The notes under the pieces were generated by a model. It saw only the letters and a program-made list of their open reading frames with translations. It was not told the DNA's origin and made no database searches. Below, piece by piece: positions 45,432 through 59,300 of a stretch of DNA of 64,000 bases (within the stretch, counting starts at the first letter, position 1; every line of letters starts with the position of its first letter). Origin of the DNA: an uncultured Clostridia bacterium. GTDB lineage: Bacteria > Bacillota > Clostridia > Christensenellales > UBA1242. The stretch is taken from assembly GCA_934756675.1 (NCBI GenBank), contig CAKVLG010000002.1:1-64000 (forward strand), written 5' to 3'. The position numbers and the translations under genes were made by a program.

Positions 45432-47249
45432 TTAGTCTTTATTCAAGCGTTTACGAGTAATTAAAATTATTGCTAAAAATGCAAGGTTAACAATAACTAG
45501 CACCGCGCCAACAATTTGGAGCATCGACCAAGAATCGGTCTGCAAGTCAGAATAGAGAACATAGCCTCTAAGTTCGTTGCCTTCGCTATCGTTAACTAAC
45601 ACTTCTACAAAATCACTGTCGTATCTTCTTGCATGCAAAACTTTACATCTAGCATTCTTGCCAATTTCGGCAATTACATCACTGTTTATATCTGCATTTT
45701 TATATACTTTTGTTGCAGCTTTTGTGTAAGCGTTTGTCAAAACTAGGTTATAGTTTAGGTATTCGCCACTAATTCTGTCACGCAAGATAAATCCCAGTTT
45801 GCCATTTACTTTAACAAGCATATAACTTCTGCCATCGAAAACAGAATCGCATAGGGTAGAAACAATTTCCACTCTGTCGTCCATAGAGATTTTAGCGATT
45901 ATTTCGTTTTGCGAACCGCTACCAGCAACCAAACTTGGCGCAGCATAAAGATTTGTATCGTCAATCACATAGACATGCTTATGTTTATACTCAGTAGCTG
46001 TTTTTGGAGAAAGGTTTGCACTATCAACAAATCCAAAATAATTGGTTTTTCCATCAACCGCAAAAATATAACTTAAGCCAAAGTCTTCGTCATTTATTGA
46101 TGGGATACAATATAAAGCAACATCTGTTCCGGCTGTTAATTGTTTACCAGTTTTTGAATATGGCAATTGGTAACAAACCGTGTCGCTTGTGAGCGTGAAA
46201 TATGCAAGCTCTGTGAGTGGACTAATTTCATTTTTATAGCCGTCAAAGTTTTTATATTCGTTTGTTTGTGTTGCATTTAATACTTCGCTTTCGTAGCTAA
46301 GAGTGTAACTTTGCGCAACAAAAACATCACCGTCTAATAAAACGATAATTTCGTTACCGTTAGAGCTAATATCAAGTGCCGTTCCAATTTCTTGACTGCT
46401 AGCAAAAATTGCAGCAGGGCGGGTGATACCGCCACCATCATCAATAATTGTGAATTTGAAAAATGATAAATTGTTTTTAGACTGAGCAGCAATAAATATC
46501 TCGTTATTCAAGGTTACAGTTAGCGAATTTATATAACCTTCGCCAAGAGTAAGTGTTGTCCATGTGTCGATTTCTTCGATAGTTTGTGGATTGAATGTGA
46601 ATGTGTAGAACGAACTTTTAGATTGAATAATCATTTGTAAGCTCGTTTCAGAATTAATACGAATTATGCTTGCTGTTTCGAGCCCAGCAGAAATACTAGA
46701 CAAGAAATCAGGTTTAAATGTAATTTCGTGTTTTCTTTCTATTGCAAAAGTTGAGTTGTTAATAAAAAGTACTAATAGGTTAGTGGTATTCACGTCTTTT
46801 GGAACTAAAACGACATAAATGTCGCCATTAGAATTTTCGATTGCAGAAATACCTTTATAATCAGAAAATGCGTCAAAATTAATAGAATTTACAAGTGTTT
46901 TTTGCGTCAATGTTTCACTATTATAAATTTTTAGCGTGTTAGAAAGTAATATTAAATTATTGTTTGTTGAATATATACCAGTCACGTTGTCCGCATGGAT
47001 AAGTGAATAGCCTTCAAACTCAGTCATATTTTTATCTATAACCTTTATTGCTTTGTCTAGATTGTCGTACACGAAAATCGATTTATCATTCGAAGCAACA
47101 ATTTGTGCATCGCGAATAAAAAGATTTGCACCTGGCAAACTGCCAGAAGCTTCGGCATAGCAAGTAGATTTAGTCGCAAAAGGAAATAACGCTAAGACAC
47201 TTAGCGATAAACACAAGACAAAAAATAATATAAATTTTGATTTTTTCAT
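45432..47249 (-). CDS. Secreted, C-terminally anchored protein with SH3-like module
   Basis: The 605-residue protein starts at the ATG at 47249 (AAAGGAAC upstream). It has a signal peptide (about 1-33), then about 330 residues of repeated strands that may form a beta-propeller (units such as IYSTNNNLILLSN and DISSNGNEIIVLLDG). Next come two SH3-like stretches (about 420-500 and 515-570), the second reading KVYKNADINSDVIAEIGK, DFVEVLVND and GYVLYSDLQTDSW. A C-terminal membrane helix (about 575-598) and RKRLNKD follow. The last SH3-like module is closely similar to one inside the giant protein encoded 92 bases upstream. The two genes are probably in one operon. Cell-wall or ligand binding is inferred. 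Confidence 0.72.
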   Translation of the reverse strand: MKKSKFILFFVLCLSLSVLALFPFATKSTCYAEASGSLPGANLFIRDAQIVASNDKSIFVYDNLDKAIKVIDKNMTEFEGYSLIHADNVTGIYSTNNNLILLSNTLKIYNSETLTQKTLVNSINFDAFSDYKGISAIENSNGDIYVVLVPKDVNTTNLLVLFINNSTFAIERKHEITFKPDFLSSISAGLETASIIRINSETSLQMIIQSKSSFYTFTFNPQTIEEIDTWTTLTLGEGYINSLTVTLNNEIFIAAQSKNNLSFFKFTIIDDGGGITRPAAIFASSQEIGTALDISSNGNEIIVLLDGDVFVAQSYTLSYESEVLNATQTNEYKNFDGYKNEISPLTELAYFTLTSDTVCYQLPYSKTGKQLTAGTDVALYCIPSINDEDFGLSYIFAVDGKTNYFGFVDSANLSPKTATEYKHKHVYVIDDTNLYAAPSLVAGSGSQNEIIAKISMDDRVEIVSTLCDSVFDGRSYMLVKVNGKLGFILRDRISGEYLNYNLVLTNAYTKAATKVYKNADINSDVIAEIGKNARCKVLHARRYDSDFVEVLVNDSEGNELRGYVLYSDLQTDSWSMLQIVGAVLVIVNLAFLAIILITRKRLNKD

Positions 47250-47310
47250 ATTGTTCCTTTTAATTGTAATAAAAAGCATAGTAGATTGTCAAGAAAATAA
47301 ACATTTTAGG

Positions 47311-47329
47311 GAAGGGGAATACCCCCTTC
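47311..47329 (-). other. Hairpin between giant gene and SH3-type gene
   Basis: GAAGGGG/CCCCTTC with a 5-base loop and no T run on the minus strand. It could attenuate transcription or stabilise an mRNA end rather than terminate. Confidence 0.45.
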
Positions 47330-47341
47330 TCTAATTGTTTA

Positions 47342-50300
47342 TTAGAACATGAATCCGTTACGAAGAGGACTGTTATTTGGCATAGAGTTAATAACTTTAT
47401 CAGCAACCAAATAACAACCTGCAATAACAACACCAGCAATACCAAATGTTACAACTGTTAAAATGGCAGAACCAGCGATTGCTACAACACCAATAGCACC
47501 AGAACCAACAGGCAAAGCTTGCCAACTACTGTTACCATAGTAGATGTGCTGGTTACCATTGAGTGAAACATTAAGATCACAAGGAGATTCCGCTGTATTA
47601 AACGCTTCAACATCTGCCATGTAGTTAGCGTGGAACGAAAGTTCGTTTGCAATAGCACCGGTCTTTGACGTATCTGATGTAAAGATGTTACCCATGATTT
47701 CTGAGAAACCATAGTTCTTATCCATACGTGAAGCATCCAAGTGACCAGAAGTATCAACCGAGTGAGTGTCGAGTCTATTTCTAGTGCTAAATGATACGCA
47801 TTTAACACTCTTTAGGTAAGAATAACCCTTGCTTGCCCACCAGAGAATGTCGCCAACATGATCGATAGTAAAGTATGGTACAGGGAAGATGCCTACCATT
47901 TTAAAGTGCATTATAGGCATCCAAACCTCTTGCCATGCTTCGTTATATTGTGATCTCTTGTGAACTTTTATTGTTGCAGTAATATTAACTGAATCGTTAA
48001 CAGTGTAGGTGAGATTGAGCATGTCGATATAGGAATCCATGTAGCCTTTAATGTTAAGACCTGAATTAAAGTTACTACCACTATGTATTTGATTTTTTAT
48101 TTCTTTATAGAATTGAATGATGTTGTATTGATCATATACAAAGTAGTTATTAAGATCACTATCGTTTTTGAAGTTTGTACCAAACATGATATTGAAGAAT
48201 GAGTAGAGGTTTTTAACATTCCTTATTCTTGTTTTACCAAGACTATTTTTGAAGCCAGCAAAGTTAACTTTTCCAGTTGAATGATATTCTGCCACTGGGT
48301 TAGTTGCATAGTTTGTGATGTATGTTAAAAGACCAGTCAAGAACAAATATGTTTGAGTATAAAGCGTTTCTAAGGTTTCGTTTGAATTATCGTATTTTTG
48401 TTCAATATTCCAGAATTCATTCCAACCAACCCAACCTTTATCACTAATAATATTAGTGTTATTTTGGAAGTAGGTTAGAAGTGAATTTTTGCAACCCTTA
48501 GATAGTTTTATATAATCGGTAGTTGTTGGATGTTCGGCATTTGAATAATACTCATTTAGTAGATATTCAAGCGTATCAACAAATGGTTTAACATTTCGAA
48601 CAACAGTGAAGTAATAGTTATCGAAGTTTGTCATTAATACGTCATACGATGAAATAAATTGTGCTGTACTCTTAAAGATATCTCTGCTAAATACAGGAAT
48701 TTTGGCTGTTGTTTTGCCATCTTTTGTAACAGCGCCATTGTATGTTTGAAGTGTTTTAAATGTTCCGTCCAAACTTCTATGGGTATCTTTGTCGGCATAA
48801 TTGCCGTTTTCATAATCAACTCTGTTACCACCAGTTGATTTATTTTCAGTTTCACCAGCACCAGAATAGGTGACAGATGAAGTGATTTGTTGAACTGTGT
48901 ATAGGTAATTTAAGTTAACTATTAAATTAAGGTTCTTTGGAGCATCGTTTGTTTCACTTAGGTTTTGATAGAAACCAGTGATAAATGCCGTCGATGTTGT
49001 TAAGCTATTAAGGTCAGGTATATTTTTACCAGCTTTATAGAACTCTTCGGCATAAAGTGTGTTGTGATCCATATCGTCTGCATAAAGTTCCATAACACCA
49101 GTTTGCGCACAATCTAGCACGCCTTCGTTTAGTTGATTTTGAACTTTGATGATAGGGAATGTACCATTTTCACTAATAAGAAGTATTTTTACTCTTATTG
49201 TTTTTGTTTCAAAGTCGACATAAAGTTTTACGCGTTTTTGCGCATCGTTGCCATACTCGTTGATATCTTTAATGTTGCTGTTAATACCAAGTTGAATTAG
49301 ACCAGGTTTTAACATATATATCATGTTGTTAAATGAACATGTAAGCTTATTATCGAGATTAGAAGTATTGGCTGGCATTACGTAATTTAGCATTTGCGAT
49401 AGCTGAGTATTACCATAGAACGATGTGATATTATACACTTTTACTTGACCAGATGTAGATTTCGCATTGAACAAGCCGTCCTCGGTTTCGCTGTAAGCGA
49501 CATAAGGAATAGAATTGCCATCAAGATCTTTTACTTTGTTACCGTTCTTGTAGAGAAGAACTTTGCTAGTTATGCTCTTTTCAAGGTCAAGGGCACCAAG
49601 AGGAATACGTGCTGGAACGATTAATTGATTACCATTTGTATCTTGTTTTGTGTATACATATGGGTTACCTTGTTTTGGATATCCACTTCCATCAAGATCG
49701 GTATTAGGTGTTATAGTAATTCTGTCTTCTCCATTCATTATATAGCCGCGTTTAATTTGGTTAACTTTATCGGTGTATGCAATGAATGAGGTAGTGCTAT
49801 TACTATCTGCACCATTGATTACCGAACCTTCCATTTCTGCAATTCTAAGTTCTACAACATATGTTTGAACGATATAGAACGCATTGATTGAAACGTCATC
49901 TTTGAGCCTATAGAGTTTTAGGTAGTTAACTTTGTTTAACTTGCCTTCATCACCAATTTTAATAACTTTGTTATATAAGAATTTCGCGTCGTTTGTGTTA
50001 TATAGCGTTGTGACTTCTTTAAGTGAAAAATCGTGACCAAGTGTTCCACTATACGTGCCGCTGTCAGTAGCGTAGTCACTGTTAAGATTTTCTTTTGCAA
50101 GTTTATCGAGTGTATTGTTGGAAGTCCAGCTGATTACATTTATACCAACGCCTTTTGTATCGACAAGCTTGCGGTTATTCAAGAAGTCGTTACTTTTTGC
50201 GGTTAGGTAACCATTGTATCCAATGAAGTTGAAACCAGGGTAAGCTTCTACCTGAGAGTATGCGTTAGAACCAACTTCAACAATAAGTGTACCATGAACT

Positions 50301-53300
50301 GTACCGATGTTTACGTTGTTGTCATAAACTCTATCTGGTGGAAGAATAACAGGTTGGTCATTATCGTCCATCACCATCGAGCCGTCTGCTGCTTTTTGAA
50401 TTTCAGCTTCAACGTTGCGTACTTCAACAACAACTGATTTAGCTTCATAAAGAGCAACAACAATGCAATCGAATAATGGGTTAATTGTTATTGTGTAATC
50501 TGTTATAATGTCAGTATTTTCTTCTTTAACCTCATTATAAAGCTTTCCGTCAATGCCCCTTACTTGGGTTAGGGTATAAAGTGTGTTTGCATAGTCAACT
50601 TTGCCAGTTGTTGAGTTAAGAACTTCATTGTTACTGATGTTAGCTATATAGTTTGTGAGTGGCTTATAGTAACCATTGCTCAAATAGAAGAATCCTTTGA
50701 AGAATAAGTAGTCAATGTTTCTAGCTGTGAAGGTTACAGTTGTAGACATTTTTTCGAAGCCTTCAATGATATTTCCATCTACATCTTTAATTTGTTTGCC
50801 AGAATTGTGAGTAGAATTAGCTACTGTAACAAATTGATTTTTCTTAATTAAATCTGTGTATGCGTTGTAAATTAAAGATTGTCTGTAGTCTAATTTTATG
50901 TTAGCTAGTGTACCATTTTTAACTTTGGCTGTGTTTACAGTACTTGCATCATTTTCGCCAAGAGCTGCTAGTCGATCTCTTAGAGAAGGTTGTTCTTTGC
51001 CAGAAGAATCTTTGAACTTAGAATCTGTTGTACGCCACTTGATGTTCTTTGTAATTTCGAGATTGTTGCCTTTCTCGTCTTTCAAGATTTTGAAGTAGTT
51101 TTCTTCTAAGTTCTTGGTTAGCATTGCCATATCGCTAACTACTACGTGGTTGAAGTAGGTGATAAAGCTTGCGTTGTATGTATTGTTTTGTAGTGCTTTA
51201 GTATAATATTGAATTAATTTAGAAATTGTATCTTCTGTGTCGAACTTGCTGATGTATTCGTTTTCTTTATAGTATTCGTATGTGATTTTTTTACCACCAG
51301 GAAGTGCGAAAGCACTGATACCACTATAGATTTGCAATTCTTCATTAGATTTATAATTTTTATCAATGATAATTTTTAATGTTCTTGCTTTTAAAATAAT
51401 ACTTAAAGTTGCATTGCCCCAAGAATCGTTTTCCAAATCAGAATAGAGAGCATAACCAATAATAGTATTACCGTCGCCATCTACGACCATAATTTTAACA
51501 AAATCACTGCTAACTATTTTACCGAATAAGAGTTGAATGTTAGTGCCTGCTGCAATTTCTGCAACAACATTACTGCTATTATCCGCTTTTTCATACACTT
51601 TCGTTATATTCTTTGTGGTTGCAACATGTTCAACTTGTTTTTTAGTAGCCGTTCTGAATGTCATACTAAAGTACTTGTATTGATATTCGCCATTTTCATA
51701 TGAGAAAGCAGTGTAGTCATAAGCTTTTTGAGCTTTATCGTCTTTGAATTCATAGCTGTAACCATGACGAGCAGTAGCAATTGTTACAAAGTATTCACGG
51801 TCACGTTCTTTGTTGAAGTCTGCAGATATCTTTGTGTGGTTTTCGAGCGTGTATTCGTGTTGATAGATGTACCAGTTGTCTTCACCATTTGTTGTGTTGA
51901 TGAAATTGAGTATGTCTATCGAGTTAGAAAGTCCAGTTACATCTTTACTTATTGCTTTTATAACAAGACCATTTGCTCTTATTGTAGAACGAACAATTGT
52001 ACCAGGTTCGAAGTATGGGTATGAAACAATATCTTTCCAGCCATCAGCTGCTCTAACTTCAAGTGAAGATGTGTATGTGTTAGAGTCGCCAGCATTTGTG
52101 CCCTCTAGCGGATTAATTTCGTTACCAATTTCATAGAGTGAAGTAGTTCTAGCATAGATTGTTGTATCTGCCTTGATGTCTGCGGTGTTAAGAGTTAAGG
52201 TTTTGTTGTATCTTTGATCAGGTTGATATAATCTGTCAATCTTGTCATTGTTGCCATTTACAAAGTATGTAAATCTCAATCTATTTCCTTCGCCAAGGTC
52301 AAGGTCATAAACTGTGCCATTAGTTAATACATTATTATGACCTACAAATTTTTCTGAAATAGAAACCTTAAATTCAAATGATTGGTTAATAGGGTATCTA
52401 AATGTTAAAGATTCTTCGTCATACTTAATCTTTTTGCCATCGATATCGCTAGCAACAAAATTGTTAGCATCGGTGTTCAAAATCGCACCATCTTCATATC
52501 TCATAGCTACATAAACAAGAACTGCGGCAAAGTTAGCATACAATGTATAGTTCTTATTGTCAGGAGATGTACCTACATTTGTAGCATTGCCAGCATCTGT
52601 GTCTTCGTTAAATAACAAGCCATCAGAAAGAATAATTGAATCATTTGTTGTTAGATAAACAATGTTTTCCGCTGAAATATCACTGTTATTTGTATAGCCA
52701 AGAAGTTTGAAGTCTTTTAATCCGGTCTTATCTTCGAATACTCTGACTGCGAGTATCTTTGATAAGTGGAATGTTTTTATTTCGAATACGATTTCGGTAT
52801 TAGATCTAGCTGTAGAGTTAAGTGTAACAGTTTTATATTCACCATAGCCACCGCTCTTCATTGTATATTCATCAATTTGAGCTTTGATATTGCTTGTGTC
52901 CAAATCAAACTCGTTATCGACATGAACAATAAGTTGATATGTAATAAATTTAGAATATTTTGTGAAGATTTGGTAAACGTCGAATGAATAATTAACAGCT
53001 ATTGGAATAGTGAACAAGAGAGCCGAACCATTTATGTCGCGGTCAAGTCCGTTATATGTGTAAGAAACATATTCTTCAGACGCTGTGTCAAATATAGTTC
53101 TCATTGTAGAGCCTGCATTTGAAGAGTCTAAAATTTCTTTAATTTTGCTCTCGGTTACGTTGCCACTTGCAAGTAAGGTACTTGTAGTATGCATGTCAGC
53201 GCCGTTCCAAGTTGTCGATTTATCTCTGTCTGTCTCTGTGAAGTAATAGAAGTACTTTTCTTGTTTAGCATCAGATGAGTTAACAGGTTTTGATGTAAAC

Positions 53301-56300
53301 GAAATGCTACCAATTCTTACAAAGTAAGGAATGATATAAATATCTTCGGTAGTTTTAAGTGTTGTTATTATTGAACTAATAGCGTTGTTTACTGAAGTCC
53401 CGAATGATGAGTTGTTATAGTTGTCTGCACTAAATATATAAATTACATCATTTGATGAAGTCAGAAGTGAGTATGACCTTTCACTTTGCTTTCTTATCAT
53501 TATGTGGCTAATAGCATAGCCTTCATTCGCTGTGATATATATTTTTGTGAGTATATCGCTATTTTTTACAGCACTTACAGAACCGTTGAGTTCGTTAGAA
53601 TATTCGTTACCAACAATAACATTAAACTTATCGGCATAATTAATTTCGATTGTGTTGTCTGCTATCGCTGCATCTCTTTGAATTAATTGATACATCGAAG
53701 AATAACGAATGTTATTTGTAGCATCTTTACCTTCTAGGTCTTTAAATTCTGTAAATAAGTAGGTTATTTCTTCGCCATTAACATTGATGTTTGTTAAGTG
53801 GTTATTTAGCGAGTCGCGTTTTGTTACAAAGAATGTGATAATTCCATGTAAGTTAAGCGTAAACGTGATAGGTGAAGAACTGTTTAGCGTTACAACTGTT
53901 GAACTGTTATTGTCTTTTGTGAATAAGTTTTTGTAGATAACAGTGTATTCAGCATTACCATTTAATGTAATTGTGTAGTTAACTGAAGAGTAAGTGTTTT
54001 CGGTACGTTCGAGATTTGTGTTAGATTTTACATTTGTTACGGTAATGTCTGTATAAACATTGTCGACAAGTTTATATTTAACATCAAATGCAAAACGTAC
54101 AATAGTGTTTTCATAAATTTTGTTATCGGTTGTAGATGATTTAATTTCATCAAACTTAGTTACAGGAACAGCGTCGCTCTTATCGTTTGTGAAACCAGAG
54201 AACGTAGTTGAATCAATTGCGTAAGAACCAACTAACATCGAAAATTTAATTATATTGTCTGAGCCTACAGAATAGTTAATATAACTTGAATACGAAGTAA
54301 TTAATGAATTGATGTCATCTACACTATAGTAATAATTATTTGTGGTGATATCAAATCTAAAGTTTTTGTTTGTAAGTTTACTATCATAAGATACTTTGTA
54401 TTCTATGTTATAGATGCGAACAAACCTTGCCGTTGCGTTACTTACATCACGAGAAGTAAATGAATAGTTGTAGTTGTTCGAAAGTTTAACATAAGTCGAT
54501 GGACGACTGCTGTTACGGATTTCTTGGTACCAACCAATGAACTTGTATTCATTTGAGTTGTAAGTAAATTTGTTGTTACTTAGATTTGTTGGAGCTTTGC
54601 TTGCATCTAGAACCGTTGTGCCGGTGTGATCAATCAATTCATATTTCTTCACTAAGTCGTAAGAATAGGTGGTTTTATCTCTGTATTTGAAAATAAATTT
54701 CAAATCGCGGTCGGCAACAAACGAATATGTATTGTTGTAGGTATATACAGATGTTGATGTAGAAGATTGTTCGCCATCATAAATGTAGTTGCCTTGGAAT
54801 TTATATTCGCCAAGTTTATCATTAGCATTAAGTGTGATATATGTACCAAATGGAATGGTATATGTTTTAACTAAGACTTTTTGATTTGTGTCAAACTCTA
54901 CGTTTTTGTCAATTGAATAATTTGTTACTTTATATTTAATTTTTAAAGCATCTAAGTATTCGCTTGGTTTAATATAATCATCTACTTCTTGTTGAATGTT
55001 TGTATCATTAACAGCTAAACGGATTTCGATATTAATGTTTTTTGCATATCTAGCTTCGATTATCACATTTTTGTGTAAATCAGAATGATAGATTGTGTAA
55101 GTCAAAGTCAGGTTTTTGTTACCACTATTAGAAATATAAGTTCCGTTTACAAACCAACCAATAAAGTAGTATCCGCCAACATCTGTAGCAGTAGCTGTTA
55201 TGTCGTAGTTAGTCTTATTGCTACTTGGGCCAAATTCTTTTTCTGTGTAGAAGTTTGTTACACCGTCAGGGATAATCTTGTCGTTGGCGTCGCAGGTGAT
55301 AGTGATAGGATCAGAGGATACAATTGTTTCGTCACTATAGTCGTTAATAAACTGGGTGACAGTGTTAATTGCATATTGTTTGTAATACCTTGCTTCATAG
55401 ATAACAGCATTATTACCTGAATATTCTTCGTTAAGTACGTCGGTAAATTGATAGTGATATGTGTCAGAAACTCGGATTGTTGTGTCACCGATAGTTCTGT
55501 ACCAACCGTCGAAGTAATATCCGTCATACGATTCGGCAACTAATAAAATCTTAGATTTTGCAGCGATTATAAAGTTTACAGACGACTTTGTTCCAAGAAG
55601 TTTTGGTTCGCTGTTCTTTATTACATCTGTTGCACTAGAGAATTTGTTATCTTTTGCAGATTCTAGTATTATAGATGAATAGTGAATTTTGAAGTTGTCG
55701 TTTGTTGAATCGCTATAATCAACGTTTCTTTTAACTGTGATGTTTCTTGTTGAAATATACTTAGCAACAGCTAGTGAAGAAACTTTGTCATGATAACTGA
55801 GTTGACGCATTGTGTAACTATATTCAGAAGCAGATGGGTTAGTTAGTTCGTTTGTTGTACTAACAAGTTCGCCATTGATGTACCAACCAATAAATGTATA
55901 ACCAACCATTTTTCTAGCTACAAGTTTTGGCCCTTCGCCATTTGGCCCTTCGCCAGTTGTTGATAAGCTTTCGTAACGAATGTTGATTTGGTTTAATACT
56001 TGGTTTGACGTGTTTTTGTCTGCACCGTTGTATGTTACAGATACAGGTTCTTGACCGTTCTGGTTATAAACTTCGTCAGTTTCTACGCTAACAGTCAAGT
56101 TATTAACTCCCACAAGTTTAACGTTAGTTGAGAAGTCGCCACGAACTATGTAATTTGTATATGTTTCTGTGTATTTGTCGTCAATTAGTGTTGTGAGCGA
56201 CAATGGACGAAATTGACCATCAATATTTTCTACAGTCATTCCAGCTTTAACTTTAAATGTAAACGACTTTTTATCTTTAAGTGCGTCAGAAATAATCATT

Positions 56301-59300
56301 TTGGTTTGTACGCCATACAAGTCGGTGTAGGTGACGATGTATTTAAAGTTTTTATAGATGTCTTGAACTGACTTATCTTCGTTACGCAAGTTAATGTCAA
56401 AATAAATTTCGTAATTTTCATATTTTGTGTGAATACTAATGAGTTTTGTGTTATCACTTGCTTTAATAGAATAACTCTTAGAATATGTGTAGAATGGGTC
56501 ACTACTATTCGAGTTAGAATTAACTCTTGTACCAATGTAATAATTTTTATTGCTGTCAGGGTCTTGGAGTTTAGCGTTTACTATTGTTCCAGCAGGTACA
56601 TATACACTGTCGTTAGCATTTAATGTTGCTGTTGTTGTCTTCCAATTTTCGCTGAGATATTTTAGTTTAAGAGCATTAGAAACTAAAGATAAAGAGTCGC
56701 CACTACCAGACAGTGTTGAAATATGTTGGATATTAACAGCTTTCACTAAGTCGAAAATAACTGTTGTATCTTCACTAACATTTTTAATTTCAACGTAATT
56801 ATTTGTGTTCTGCAAAAGTTTATTGTTAACTTTTACATATACGCAGAAGTATTGTCTGTTGATAGTGAATGAAGGAACATAAAGTTTAACATTTGCACCC
56901 TTCACAAAATACAAAGTTTTGTTTTCTTTTTCTTTTTCGGTATTGTTTATAAAGTTGTTTACTTCAATGTTACTGTGATTATGAGAGTTATATGTAACAC
57001 TTAAATTGAATCTTAGGTTCGTAGATGTGCCGTTGAGATCGCGGTCGTCATATAGAAGGTCGGAAATGGTGAATTCGTAAGTGTCAGAATAATTAATTGT
57101 GATTGTTACATCGCTATTGATTGATTCTGTAGATTCAATAGGCTTAAATTCTATGCGTTTATTCCAATCTTCTTTTGTAATGAAGTACTTGTCATCATTA
57201 GATTTCATAGTTCCAGTTTTACCACCAGTTAATGTTAAACTTGTTGGGTAATAGTGGATGAGTGGGGTAACACCAAGTTCAAGTGTTGTGCCACGCATTT
57301 TGTAGATATCTGTGCCGATTGTTGCAATTGTTTCAATGTTATAAGTTCTGCTTTGACTATTATTTGTTCTTGCAATTGATGTATTAAATAAGTCGTAATA
57401 ACCAGCGCCATTAAAGTTATCGGCATTTTTAATTGTAACCTTATATGCTTTAACGAATTTTGCATAATAGCTTGTCGTTAAGTTATATATAGTTGCTTCG
57501 TTGTTGTTTGAAATAAAGTTATTGTCTTTATCGAACCAACCAGCAAATATATACACTTTACCGCCCATTACAAATGACAAATTATCTAGATATAGTGAGC
57601 CAGTTGTTTCTACGCCGTTTGATGTACCAAAATAGAATTCTGAGTTCTTTTCAGAACCGTCATCACGATATGAGCTACCATTATAAATAATTAATGAGCC
57701 GTTATTGTTGTGAGATGCTGCATTCTTATCGAACCACCTTATACCATTATAAGAAAGGTAAATGTTTGGAGCACTCGAATTATTAACTTTTGTAAGAGCG
57801 TTAGAATTGTAAGTTTCTGCTGTCTTAATGTTAATCTCTACGGTGTTTTGCGTTTCGATATATGCCTTTAAGTGATATAGCAAGTTGTCATCGCGGAGAG
57901 CAAACTTGTTATCGTCATTAAGGTAAGTAAACATTTTATCATCGTTATCATTTGCATCATATTTATATTTAATTGCAAAGTTTACAAATCCACCTTTGGT
58001 TGTATGCAAACCGCTAATGGATGCGGTATCTTCGTCCATGTAGTTATTGATATAGAATGCATGGAATTGAGTTGTAGTTGTGTTTTTAATCTTATATGAA
58101 ATTGTAGGAGCTTCTGCATCTATATCGAAATAGCCAAAGAATGTTAGGTTGTTAGAAGCCAAAGAATGAACGATTTTACAATTTGTATCATCGAGAGCCG
58201 AAAGTTTGAATTGGTTTTTAGTAACAATTGTCTTCTTGCAGTCAACTGAAGTTAGGTAAGTTTTGTTATCACCAGCACGAGCAAATTTAACATCAACAGG
58301 GTACTCGTTTGAAGAGTCTATTGTGAAGTTTGCAATGTCTACATACACAGCAATAATTCGTTTCATACGAAGAGTGAAGTTGATGATTTTGTCGGTTGTT
58401 AATTCTTTATTGTTCTCGTATATGTTGAATTGTGTCATGTCGAGTGTAACATGTGCAACATCGTTATATGCAAGATATGTTAAGTCGTTTTTAGTGTCAC
58501 GGGTAATAAAACCGCCACCATCGTTCTTTTCAATCTCTTTGCCTTTGTAATCGAAGATTTGTTTACAATAGATTTCAAAGTCATTGTCGATTACGTTTTT
58601 GCCGTTTGCATCAACCATAACAGTACCATCGGCGTTGGCTTTGTATTTATCGAATAAGATACCACGCGATGTGTCAAACTCAAATCTAGCACCACCAGCA
58701 GGTGAAATTGTCATGTTGATTTGTTGGTCAGCAGCAATTTTACCAGAGATTGTACCAATGTCACCATTTATTTCAACATTAAATGGAGTGCCATCGATCT
58801 GCGTGCAATTCATTGTAACGTTTACAAGTGACGCGTCAAATGTAAAGCTGATATTTTTAACCTTTTTGAATAGGGAAACAATGCTTGTGTCTGCGGTCAT
58901 ATGTGTTACATAAGGACGGTTCATGTCGGTAGACATCAATACAAAGTCTGACCATTCACGAACAATCTTCTTTATGCCACCGCCAACATCAATCGTTTTT
59001 TCGTTACATTTTGCTTCGTACCAACCCATGAAGTAAATACCTTTGTCTTCAAGTTCTTTAAGGTAATCTTCCATGGTTCCATTTACAAGTAGACCTTCGA
59101 ACAATACAAGTGTATTTTCAACCATCGAAAGGTCACCAGTTTGGGTGGTTATAGCGTTGCCACTACTATCTAGTGGACTATTAATTCCATATTTTTTGGT
59201 AAAGCTCATTTTACCAATATTGCTTGCATTTGGATAGAAAATTGGGGTAGATAAGTTTACTTCGTCTATACCATCAATGAATGTTTTTCCATTCATACCA

